A stretch of 17,866 nt of DNA, from assembly GCA_934249215.1 (NCBI GenBank), contig CAKQKN010000035.1, positions 1-17,866 of the forward strand, given 5' to 3'. Shown in pieces: positions 6,122-12,347 of this stretch. Made by a program: the position numbers and the translations under genes. The stretch comes from an uncultured Clostridia bacterium. GTDB lineage: Bacteria; Bacillota; Clostridia; Christensenellales; Borkfalkiaceae. The first letter of the stretch is position 1. The number at the start of each line of letters is the position of its first letter. The notes under the pieces were generated by a model. The model was not told where the DNA came from, ran no database searches, and saw only the letters and a program-made list of their open reading frames with translations.

Positions 6122-7702
6122 TTACTTTTTGCAAGCGCCGACGAACGCGTCGAATATGGGGTTCGGGCGGTTAGGGCGAGAGGTAAATTCGGGGTGGAAC
6201 TGAACGCCGAGGTGGAAGCGGTTGTTTTCGATTTCGACCGTTTCGACGATTCTTCCGTCGGGCGAAATTCCGCTGAGCGTCAGCCCGCCGGCTTTAAGCG
6301 CTTCGCGATAGTCGTTGTTGAATTCGTAGCGGTGACGGTGGCGTTCCGAAATGAGCGTTTTTCCGTAAATTTTGTGCATGAGCGTGTTTTCTTCGATCTT
6401 ACAGGGGTAAGAACCGAGGCGCATCGTGCCGCCTTTTTCTTTGCCGTGCTGATCTTCCATAAGGTCGATGACCTTGTTTTCGTTGCCGAATTCGCCGCTC
6501 GTGGCGTTCGGAATCCCCGCGACGTGGCGGGCGAACTCGATTACGGAAATCTGCATTCCGAGGCAAATTCCGAGATAGGGTACGTTATGGACGCGAGCAT
6601 ATTCGCACGCGGTGATCATTCCTTCGATTCCGCGTGAACCGAAGCCGCCGGGAACGAGGATGCCGTCTACGTCCGACAAAACGTCGGCAACGTTTTCGGG
6701 AGTGATTTCTTCGCTGTCTATCCACTTGATTTCGACGAAAACGCCGTTGGAGTAAGACGCGTGATTGAGCGCTTCGACGACGCTTAAGTAACTGTCGTGC
6801 AGACTTACGTATTTGCCGACCATGCCGATGACGACTTTGCCTTTTCTCGAATCGATGTCGTCGATAAGTTTTTCCCACGGGCGAAGATCGAGTTCGTTGT
6901 CAATGTGAAGTTCGCGGCAAACGACGGTGTCGAGTCCGTTTTTGTGAAGCATCATCGGGGCCTTATAAAGACAGTCCACCGTCGTGTTGGAAATGACGCA
7001 GTCGGGTTTTACGTTGCAGAAAAGGGAAATTTTGCTTCTGATATTCTCTCCGCAGTCGCCCTCGGAGCGGGTGACGATTACGTCGGGGTGAATGCCCACC
7101 GACTGAAGCTCCTTGACGGAGTGCTGCGCGGGTTTCGATTTATATTCGTCCGAACCCGAGATATATGGTACGAGGCAGACGTGGATGAAAAGGCAGTTTT
7201 CGCGACCGACGTCGTGGCTGTATTGTCTTATCGCTTCGAGGAAAGGTTGGCTTTCGATATCGCCGATCGTTCCGCCGATCTCGGTGATGACGATGTCGGC
7301 GCCGCTCGCTTCGGCGTTCTTTTTGATGAAATATTTGATTTCGTTGGTAACGTGAGGAATGATCTGTACGGTCTGACCGAGATAAAGTCCCTGTCTTTCC
7401 TTATTGAGTACCGACCAAAAAACCTTACCTGAGGTCAGATTGCTGTATTTGGTGAGGTTGTGGTCGATAAAGCGTTCGTAGTGTCCGAGGTCGAGGTCGG
7501 TTTCGGCGCCGTCGTCGGTTACGAAAACTTCGCCATGCTGCGTCGGGCTCATCGTTCCGGGATCGACGTTCATATACGGATCGAGTTTTTGTGCGGTAAC
7601 TTTCAGTCCGCGAAGCGTCAGCAGTCTGCCGAGCGACGCGGCGACGATGCCTTTGCCCAGTCCGGATACGACTCCGCCGGTTACGAAAATATATTTTGTC
7701 AT
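6122..7702 (-). CDS. pyrG: CTP synthase (glutamine-hydrolysing)
   Basis: A 526-residue protein. Start chosen at the ATG at 7702 (minus strand, MTKYIFVTGGVVSGLGKG), 7 bases after GGAGG at 7714-7710; an in-frame upstream ATG at 7750 lies in the leader without a ribosome site. The N-terminal amidoligase domain has the family's P-loop-like GGVVSGLGKG, the KLDPYMNVDPGTMSP segment and the HGEVFVTDDGAETDLDLGHYERF region. The C-terminal class I glutaminase has the nucleophile elbow GICLGMQ with Cys380 and the HPE pair His503/Glu505. It makes CTP from UTP, ATP and glutamine, the last step of pyrimidine nucleotide synthesis, as a cytosolic tetramer. It stands alone, convergent to spoIVA and divergent from secA. 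The leader has an attenuator-like hairpin. Confidence 0.98.
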   Translation of the reverse strand: MTKYIFVTGGVVSGLGKGIVAASLGRLLTLRGLKVTAQKLDPYMNVDPGTMSPTQHGEVFVTDDGAETDLDLGHYERFIDHNLTKYSNLTSGKVFWSVLNKERQGLYLGQTVQIIPHVTNEIKYFIKKNAEASGADIVITEIGGTIGDIESQPFLEAIRQYSHDVGRENCLFIHVCLVPYISGSDEYKSKPAQHSVKELQSVGIHPDVIVTRSEGDCGENIRSKISLFCNVKPDCVISNTTVDCLYKAPMMLHKNGLDTVVCRELHIDNELDLRPWEKLIDDIDSRKGKVVIGMVGKYVSLHDSYLSVVEALNHASYSNGVFVEIKWIDSEEITPENVADVLSDVDGILVPGGFGSRGIEGMITACEYARVHNVPYLGICLGMQISVIEFARHVAGIPNATSGEFGNENKVIDLMEDQHGKEKGGTMRLGSYPCKIEENTLMHKIYGKTLISERHRHRYEFNNDYREALKAGGLTLSGISPDGRIVETVEIENNRFHLGVQFHPEFTSRPNRPNPIFDAFVGACKK

Positions 7703-7718
7703 GTTCCGACCTCCACGG

Positions 7719-7749
7719 AAAAAATACCGAAAACGTGCTTCGGCACTCA
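7719..7749 (-). promoter_or_regulatory. Possible transcription attenuator in the pyrG leader
   Basis: Minus strand: TGCCGAA (7745-7739), a 7-base loop, TTCGGTA (7731-7725), then six T (7724-7719), directly before the pyrG ribosome site. This is a weak intrinsic-terminator shape. A competing short hairpin, GTGC-CGAA-GCAC, uses the same left arm. pyrG is attenuated in Bacillus by a CTP-sensing mechanism, but the G-run at the 5' end used there is not visible here. Confidence 0.5.
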
Positions 7750-7774
7750 TCCCACAAAAATAAAAATCGGGTAT

Positions 7775-7846
7775 ATACTATCACTACGGACGTGTTTTTG
7801 TCAACGATCGAAAAAAGTAAAAAAGAATTTTTTTCGGTTTTTTTTC
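7775..7846 (-). promoter_or_regulatory. pyrG promoter with upstream A/T tracts
   Basis: Minus strand: TTGACA (7804-7799), an 18-base spacer, TAGTAT (7780-7775). Immediately upstream, from 7808 to 7846, are four runs of six to eight A or T at roughly helical spacing, which resemble an UP element or bent DNA. Confidence 0.75.
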
Positions 7847-8038
7847 GGAGGGCACGCGGCGGGCAAAACCGACCTCGGAGAAGGTGAAAATCGAACCCGA
7901 AAAACGGTCTGTGAAATAGTCGGTTAACGAACCGATGAAAAGCCTTTAAAGGAGCGAAATTATCGACCGCGCCGCGATTCATTTGCGATCCATAGTAAGG
8001 ATCACGCGCAAACATTTCATTTTTTTCGTTATAAACAA
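7847..8038. other. pyrG-secA intergenic stretch without a recognisable gene
   Basis: Together with the two promoters the pyrG-secA gap is 485 bases. In this middle part I see a small perfect hairpin TCGGTT-AACG-AACCGA (7920-7935) and a palindrome CCTTTAAAGG (7942-7951), but no ribosome site with a credible frame and no RNA gene. A tRNA-like T-loop string at about 7889-7899 lacks stems. Confidence 0.6.
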
Positions 8039-8067
8039 TTTACATATTGAGAAAAATATTGTATAAT
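8039..8067 (+). promoter_or_regulatory. Sigma-A-type promoter for secA
   Basis: TTTACA (8039-8044), a 17-base spacer, TATAAT (8062-8067). It gives a leader of about 114 bases before the secA ATG. Confidence 0.85.
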
Positions 8068-8088
8068 AATCCATAAGCGTGTCCGTAT

Positions 8089-8180
8089 AAAACGCGCGAT
8101 CGGCGAAAAAACCGACGCGAAGCGAGTGCGCGGGCAAAAAAATCCTCCGACCTTGAAAACGGGCGGAAAACGGGGAGGAA
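8089..8180 (+). promoter_or_regulatory. Structured secA leader with anti-Shine-Dalgarno
   Basis: TCCTCC (8143-8148) is the exact complement of GGAGGA (8174-8179), the core of the secA ribosome site, with a 25-base loop. Upstream, CGCGC (about 8091-8095) can pair with GCGCG near 8128-8132, enclosing a TCGG/CCGA hairpin. This suggests translational control of secA. No SecM-like leader peptide with an ATG is visible. Confidence 0.5.
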
Positions 8181-8187
8181 ACTCTTT

Positions 8188-10884
8188 ATGGGACTTATCA
8201 GATATATCCTTGAATCGGATTCAAGACGCAGTTTGCGCAAGATCGGCGCAATGGCGGATAAAATCATCGCTCTCGGCAGCAAATACGAGAAAATGAGCGA
8301 CGAAGAATTGCAAGGTCAGACCGCGATTCTCAAAGATCGCTACGCTAAAGGCGAAAAACTCGACGACCTTTTGTACGACGCGTTTGCGGTCGTTCGCGAA
8401 GCGTCTTACAGAGTTCTCAATATGCGGCACTATAAAGTGCAACTTATGGGCGGTATCTGCGTGCATCAAGGGCGTGTCGCGGAACTTAAGACGGGTGAAG
8501 GCAAAACGCTTATGGCGACGCTTCCCGCGTATCTTAACGCGCTCACCGGGAAAGGTGTGCATATCGTTACCGTCAACGACTATCTTGCCAAGCGCGACGC
8601 CGAATGGATGGGCAAGGTTCACAGATTTTTGGGGCTTACCGTCGGCGTGAACGTTCACGATATGGACGACGACGCGAAGCGCGAGGCGTATGCCTGCGAT
8701 ATTACCTACGGCACGAACAACGAATTCGGATTCGATTACCTTCGCGATAACCTCAAAGTAAGGCTCGATCAGATGGTTCAGCGCGGGCTGGAATTCGCGA
8801 TCGTTGACGAAGTGGACTCGATTCTTATCGATGAAGCGAGAACGCCGCTTATCATTTCCGGCCGCGGAAGCAAATCGTCCGAAGTTTATCTTTCCGCCGA
8901 CAGATTCGTCAGAACGCTCGTTCCCGAAGAGGATTTCGAGGTTGACGTCAAGGAAAAAACCGTTCAGATTACCGAAAGCGGTTCTAGAAAAGCCGAAAAA
9001 TTCTTCGGCGTGGAAAATATCGCGGATATCGAAAACGCCGAACTTAACCACCACATACAGCAAGCGCTCAAAGCGCATTTCATTTTCAAGCGCGACAACG
9101 ATTATATCGTGCAGGATAACGAAATCATCATCGTCGACGAGTTCACCGGCCGTCTTATGATCGGAAGAAGGTATTCCGACGGTTTGCATCAGGCGATTGA
9201 AGCAAAGGAAAGAGTCGTCGTTCGCAACGAAAATCAGACGCAGGCGACCATTACTTTTCAGAACTATTTCCGTCTTTATAAAAAGCTGTCAGGTATGACC
9301 GGTACCGCAAAGACCGAGGAAGAGGAGTTCAAGACCATTTACGGGCTGGATGTTCTGGAGATTCCGACGAACAAGCCTATGATAAGAAAGGATAACCCTG
9401 ATCTCGTCTATTCGACCGAGAAGGGCAAGATCCGCGCGATCGTCGAGGATATCGAACGCGTTCACGAAAAAGGTCAGCCCGTGCTCGTCGGTACCGTTAC
9501 CGTAGAAAAATCGGAAGCAATTTCGCGCGAACTGTTGAAGCGCAGAATACGGCACCAGATCCTCAACGCGAAGAACCACCGCCGCGAAGCGGAAATCATC
9601 GCGCAGGCGGGTAAGTTCGGCGCTGTTACGATCGCTACCAACATGGCGGGGCGCGGAACGGATATACTTCTCGGCGGCAACCCCGAATATCTCGCAAAGC
9701 AAGATCTTCGTAACCGCGGAATAGACGAGGACACTATCGAAATGGCGACTTCTTACATTCAGCACGTGCCGCAGGAAGTCGAAGAGGTTCGTTCGCTTTA
9801 TCGCGAACTTCTCGCACAGCATTCGCTCGTCACCGACGAAGAAAAGAAAAAAGTCACCGAACTCGGCGGGCTTTATATTCTCGGTACGGAACGCCACGAA
9901 TCGCGAAGAATCGACAACCAGTTGCGCGGTCGTGCCGGTCGTCAAGGCGACCCCGGCGAATCGAGATTCTATATTTCCCTCGAGGACGATCTTGCAAGGC
10001 GTTTCGGCGGCGAAAGATTACAGCGAATTTATACCATGTTCAAGGTGGACGAAAACACTCCGATCGAGGCAAAAATGCTTTCGCGCAGTATCGAAAACGC
10101 ACAGCGCACGATCGAGGGTAAGAACTTCGGCATAAGAAAACACATTCTCGGCTATGACGACGTCATGAACCGTCAGCGTATGGTTATTTACGACGAAAGA
10201 ATGAAAGTTCTTCGTGGCGAGAACGTGCATCAGGATATTCTCAATCTGATTCCCGACTACGTAACCGATCTTCTTAACGAAACGGTCAACGCATCGGACG
10301 ATCCGACCAAGTGGGACGAAGTTACGCTTAACAAACGGCTCGAAGAACGCGTGCTGCCCGTCGGAACGGAATTCGTCACGCGTGAGAAACTGATGAACTG
10401 GGATTATAAATATTTCCTCAACAAGCTCATCGAAAAGGTTATCGAGTGCTACGAAGAAAAGATCGAAAGGTACAAGGAAAAAGGTATCGACTATCACGAG
10501 GTCGAGCGTATCATACTGCTTCGGAACGTCGACACCAAGTGGATCGACCATATCGACGCGATGGATAAGCTCAAACGCGGCATTTCGCTCCGCGCTTACG
10601 GTAATGAGGACCCGCTGATTTCCTATAAGAAAGAAGGTCTTGAAATGTTCGAGGAACTCACAGCGAGCATTCAGGAAGACACCGTTAAATATCTTCTTAA
10701 GATCGAAGTCGAAAAGGTCAATCGCGAACAGCGCAAGCCTCAGCCGCAAAATTACGTGGAGCAGGGCGGCAGTCTTTCCGCCGAACAGCGCACCGTTGTT
10801 CGTAAAACCGAACCCGGGAGAAACGATCCTTGTCCTTGCGGCAGCGGCAAAAAATATAAGAACTGCTGCGGCAGACAAAAATAA
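8188..10884 (+). CDS. secA: Preprotein translocase ATPase SecA
   Basis: An 898-residue protein. ATG 8188 is preceded by GGGGAGG (8172-8178) with 9-base spacing. It has all SecA parts in order: N-terminal helix; Walker A KTGEGKT (residues 101-107); the DEAD-like DEVDSILIDEARTPL starting at Asp207; the preprotein-crosslinking domain; NBF2 with TNMAGRGTDILLGG and the QLRGRAGRQGDPG arginine-finger region; the helical scaffold and wing; and a C-terminal linker ending in the zinc-binding SEC-C motif CPCGSGKKYKNCC with Cys882, Cys884, Cys893 and Cys894. SecA pushes unfolded preproteins through SecYEG at the membrane. The retained SEC-C tail is the part that can bind SecB and phospholipid, notable given the SecB-like fragment at the left edge. 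A single-gene unit with its own promoter and terminator. Confidence 0.99.
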   Translation: MGLIRYILESDSRRSLRKIGAMADKIIALGSKYEKMSDEELQGQTAILKDRYAKGEKLDDLLYDAFAVVREASYRVLNMRHYKVQLMGGICVHQGRVAELKTGEGKTLMATLPAYLNALTGKGVHIVTVNDYLAKRDAEWMGKVHRFLGLTVGVNVHDMDDDAKREAYACDITYGTNNEFGFDYLRDNLKVRLDQMVQRGLEFAIVDEVDSILIDEARTPLIISGRGSKSSEVYLSADRFVRTLVPEEDFEVDVKEKTVQITESGSRKAEKFFGVENIADIENAELNHHIQQALKAHFIFKRDNDYIVQDNEIIIVDEFTGRLMIGRRYSDGLHQAIEAKERVVVRNENQTQATITFQNYFRLYKKLSGMTGTAKTEEEEFKTIYGLDVLEIPTNKPMIRKDNPDLVYSTEKGKIRAIVEDIERVHEKGQPVLVGTVTVEKSEAISRELLKRRIRHQILNAKNHRREAEIIAQAGKFGAVTIATNMAGRGTDILLGGNPEYLAKQDLRNRGIDEDTIEMATSYIQHVPQEVEEVRSLYRELLAQHSLVTDEEKKKVTELGGLYILGTERHESRRIDNQLRGRAGRQGDPGESRFYISLEDDLARRFGGERLQRIYTMFKVDENTPIEAKMLSRSIENAQRTIEGKNFGIRKHILGYDDVMNRQRMVIYDERMKVLRGENVHQDILNLIPDYVTDLLNETVNASDDPTKWDEVTLNKRLEERVLPVGTEFVTREKLMNWDYKYFLNKLIEKVIECYEEKIERYKEKGIDYHEVERIILLRNVDTKWIDHIDAMDKLKRGISLRAYGNEDPLISYKKEGLEMFEELTASIQEDTVKYLLKIEVEKVNREQRKPQPQNYVEQGGSLSAEQRTVVRKTEPGRNDPCPCGSGKKYKNCCGRQK

Positions 10885-10902
10885 TTGTAAATTGATAAGA
10901 AA

Positions 10903-10942
10903 ATCGACCGTGGGCGTTGTGCTTCGCGGTCGGTATTTTTTT
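10903..10942 (+). terminator. Intrinsic terminator after secA
   Basis: CGACCG (10905-10910) pairs with CGGTCG (10927-10932), extended outward by a T-G and an A-T pair, followed by ATTTTTTT (10935-10942). It begins 18 bases after the stop codon. Confidence 0.85.
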
Positions 10943-11016
10943 GTTTGTCAGGCGCAGGCGCGGAATTGCGCTGTGTGTGGAAAGTAAAAAGTGCTGCACA
11001 ATAGGTTTGAATGGGT

Positions 11017-11051
11017 AAAAATGCGGCTATAGGTCGATTATTGCGGGTTTT
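11017..11051 (+). repeat. 35-base imperfect direct repeat, copy 1
   Basis: Matches 11324-11358 at 28 of 35 positions by eye. The shared core is GGCTATAG, two bases, CGATTAT, three bases, GG, one base, TTTT. Confidence 0.7.
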
Positions 11052-11076
11052 GAAAGTTAGATTGTGTTTTGAGTGC

Positions 11077-11138
11077 GGCGCGGAACGCGCCTAGATCCTT
11101 CGGAAGCCGAGTAAAGGAGCAAGGCTCGGGATGACGGA
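11077..11138. repeat. Hairpin plus dispersed-type intergenic repeat
   Basis: A perfect GGCGCG-GAA-CGCGCC hairpin (11077-11091) abuts a segment that begins TAGATCCTTCGG (11092-11103) and ends CTCGGGATGACGG (11125-11137), with CCGAG/CTCGG able to pair inside. I recall segments of this 'GATCCTTCG ... GGATGAC' form as common intergenic repeats in many bacterial genomes. I cannot count copies from one window. Confidence 0.5.
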
Positions 11139-11233
11139 AGAAAAATGCCCGCATAATAAAAAGTCTTCCCCGAAGTGGAATGCTTACAGTGTAAAAACGT
11201 GCATTTTTGGAAAGGCGGGAAAGTTAACGCTGT

Positions 11234-11273
11234 GTAAAAAAAAGAGTGCTTGTTGACGGGCACTCTTTTTTGT
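11234..11273. terminator. Strong bidirectional terminator (likely for the merR-family gene)
   Basis: AAAAAAGAGTGC (11238-11249), a 10-base loop, GCACTCTTTTTT (11260-11271): a perfect 12-bp stem with T-runs in both directions. It lies 104 bases past the merR-family stop codon on the minus strand. secA already has its own terminator. Confidence 0.85.
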
Positions 11274-11323
11274 TTCAAGCATATAAATATAGAAGCCGAT
11301 TTCCGTGTCGAGAAAACGCGGAA

Positions 11324-11358
11324 AAAAATGGGGCTATAGACCGATTATCAAGGATTTT
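11324..11358 (+). repeat. 35-base imperfect direct repeat, copy 2
   Basis: The partner of 11017-11051, 307 bases apart. Between the copies lie the GC hairpin, the dispersed-type repeat and the terminator. Confidence 0.7.
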
Positions 11359-11374
11359 TAGGTCGGGAAGACCA

Positions 11375-12172
11375 TTATTCGACAGGGATAACCAAACGGG
11401 AACAATATCTCTTGACCGATATTTCTTTTCCCGTGTAGGGCGCGACGATGCCGATCGACCGCGAAAATCCCGCCGGTTTAAGATTGCGCTCGCGAAGTTC
11501 TTGTCCGAGCCTTAACCATGCCCGATCGGAACTTGCGTAGTCGCCGTAATAAAGGACGGAAAGCGCCTTGCACGCGGGGAGCGTCACCGAATCCTTGGTT
11601 TTCTTTTTCAGCGGTACGCATACGTAAAACGGATAGGCTTCCTTGCCGATATATCCGTCGATGAAGTCTTTTCTGTCATAAGCGGAGAAAAGCGGTTCGC
11701 TCGAAAAAACGCAACCGTCTTTGACGCATTCGCGATAAAATTCGAACATAGTATTATATTTGTCCGCTATGGTAAGCCCCTCGGTTTTCTTCATTCGGCA
11801 AACGACTTCGGGCAGAACTATCTCGCTGACGGAAAAAGCGTCGTTTACCGATGCGAACAGTCGCATTTCTTCCACGCTGCGCTGAATTTCGGACAATCTT
11901 TCCTCGAGTGCGCCGAGCATTCCGCCAACCTGTCCGCCGCTTTGGAAATATTCGATTATTACTTCGTCCGAAAGTCCCATTTTTTTAAATTTTTCGACCT
12001 GGAGAACGCGGGCAATACTGAAATTATCGTAATATCGCCGTCCGCTTTCTTCCGAAACGTAAGTCGGTTTCAAAAGTCCTTTTTCTTCCATTCGAAGGAG
12101 AGTGCTTCTCGACACGCCGCACGCGTGCGCCGCCTCGCTTATCTGATATAAATTGTCGATTTTTTTTACCAT
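11375..12172 (-). CDS. MerR-family transcriptional regulator with GyrI-like effector domain
   Basis: A 265-residue protein. The ATG at 12172 (minus) follows GGAG with 7-base spacing. Residues about 8-75 form a MerR winged helix-turn-helix (LYQISEAAHACGVSRSTLLRMEEKGL, then the GRRYYDNFSIARVLQVEKFKKMGLS wing). A coiled-coil dimerisation helix follows (about 85-105, ALEERLSEIQRSVEEM). The remainder resembles the GyrI/BmrR-type multidrug-effector domain, including YYGDYASSDRAWLRLGQELRERNLKPAG near the C-terminus. There is no metal-binding cysteine signature, so a small-molecule ligand is more likely than a metal. It is divergent from the giant surface-protein gene; the shared region has a MerR-type operator-promoter facing that gene and a 17-bp-spacer promoter for itself, implying it controls both. 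Confidence 0.9.
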   Translation of the reverse strand: MVKKIDNLYQISEAAHACGVSRSTLLRMEEKGLLKPTYVSEESGRRYYDNFSIARVLQVEKFKKMGLSDEVIIEYFQSGGQVGGMLGALEERLSEIQRSVEEMRLFASVNDAFSVSEIVLPEVVCRMKKTEGLTIADKYNTMFEFYRECVKDGCVFSSEPLFSAYDRKDFIDGYIGKEAYPFYVCVPLKKKTKDSVTLPACKALSVLYYGDYASSDRAWLRLGQELRERNLKPAGFSRSIGIVAPYTGKEISVKRYCSRLVIPVE

Positions 12173-12187
12173 AACGGCTCCAAACGC

Positions 12188-12218
12188 TTGATTCGTTCAT
12201 ACATGAACGAGTTATAAT
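12188..12218 (+). promoter_or_regulatory. MerR-type promoter and operator driving the giant surface-protein gene
   Basis: TTGATT (12188-12193), a 19-base spacer, TATAAT (12213-12218). The spacer contains a perfect palindrome TCGTTCAT-AC-ATGAACGA (12193-12210). An over-long 19-bp spacer filled by a dyad is the hallmark of promoters that MerR-family proteins activate by DNA distortion. The start point would be near 12225, about 120 bases before the giant gene's ATG. Confidence 0.85.
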
Positions 12219-12221
12219 TCA

Positions 12222-12250
12222 AGTATAATCGAACGAACGGTTGGTGTCAA
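12222..12250 (-). promoter_or_regulatory. Promoter for the merR-family gene
   Basis: Minus strand: TTGACA (12250-12245), a 17-base spacer, TATACT (12227-12222). Its transcript would begin near 12215 and pass straight through the palindromic operator at 12193-12210, which suggests negative autoregulation. Confidence 0.85.
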
Positions 12251-12310
12251 GACTTTAGCGCGACGTTGCGGAAAGTTTTTCGGGTAAATTTTAGTGAGCG
12301 CGACCAACCG
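12238..12310 (+). promoter_or_regulatory. Long-range inverted repeat in the giant gene's leader
   Basis: CGGTTGGT (12238-12245) and ACCAACCG (12303-12310) are exact complements enclosing 57 bases, ending 20 bases before the AAAGGAGG ribosome site (12332-12338). It may fold the 5' untranslated region for stability or control. The left arm also overlaps the -35 box of the divergent merR promoter. Confidence 0.45.
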
Positions 12311-12347
12311 ATTTTCAGAATATGTATTTTCAAAGGAGGTACTGAGA

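Larger units (their letters stand above)
10943..11374. other. Gene-free region with repeats between secA and the merR-family gene
   Basis: 432 bases with no credible coding frame. Contents: a palindrome GTGCTGCAC (10991-10999); two diverged copies of a 35-base direct repeat (11017-11051, 11324-11358); a hairpin GGCGCG-GAA-CGCGCC (11077-11091); a dispersed-type repeat (11092-11138); and a strong bidirectional terminator (11238-11271). A 73-codon minus frame across 11057-11278 runs through the terminator and the repeat and is not a gene. Confidence 0.7.

Noticed and set aside
7885..7905. T-loop-like string resembling the 3' part of a tRNA on the minus strand
   Set aside because: The five bases either side of the loop do not pair and there is no acceptor stem or anticodon arm.
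7425..8015. A 196-codon minus-strand frame upstream of pyrG
   Set aside because: It overlaps pyrG in another frame, crosses the pyrG promoter and leader, and has no recognisable motif.
11057..11278. A 73-codon minus-strand frame
   Set aside because: It runs across a strong terminator and a dispersed-type repeat; such frames are usual by-products of these repeats.
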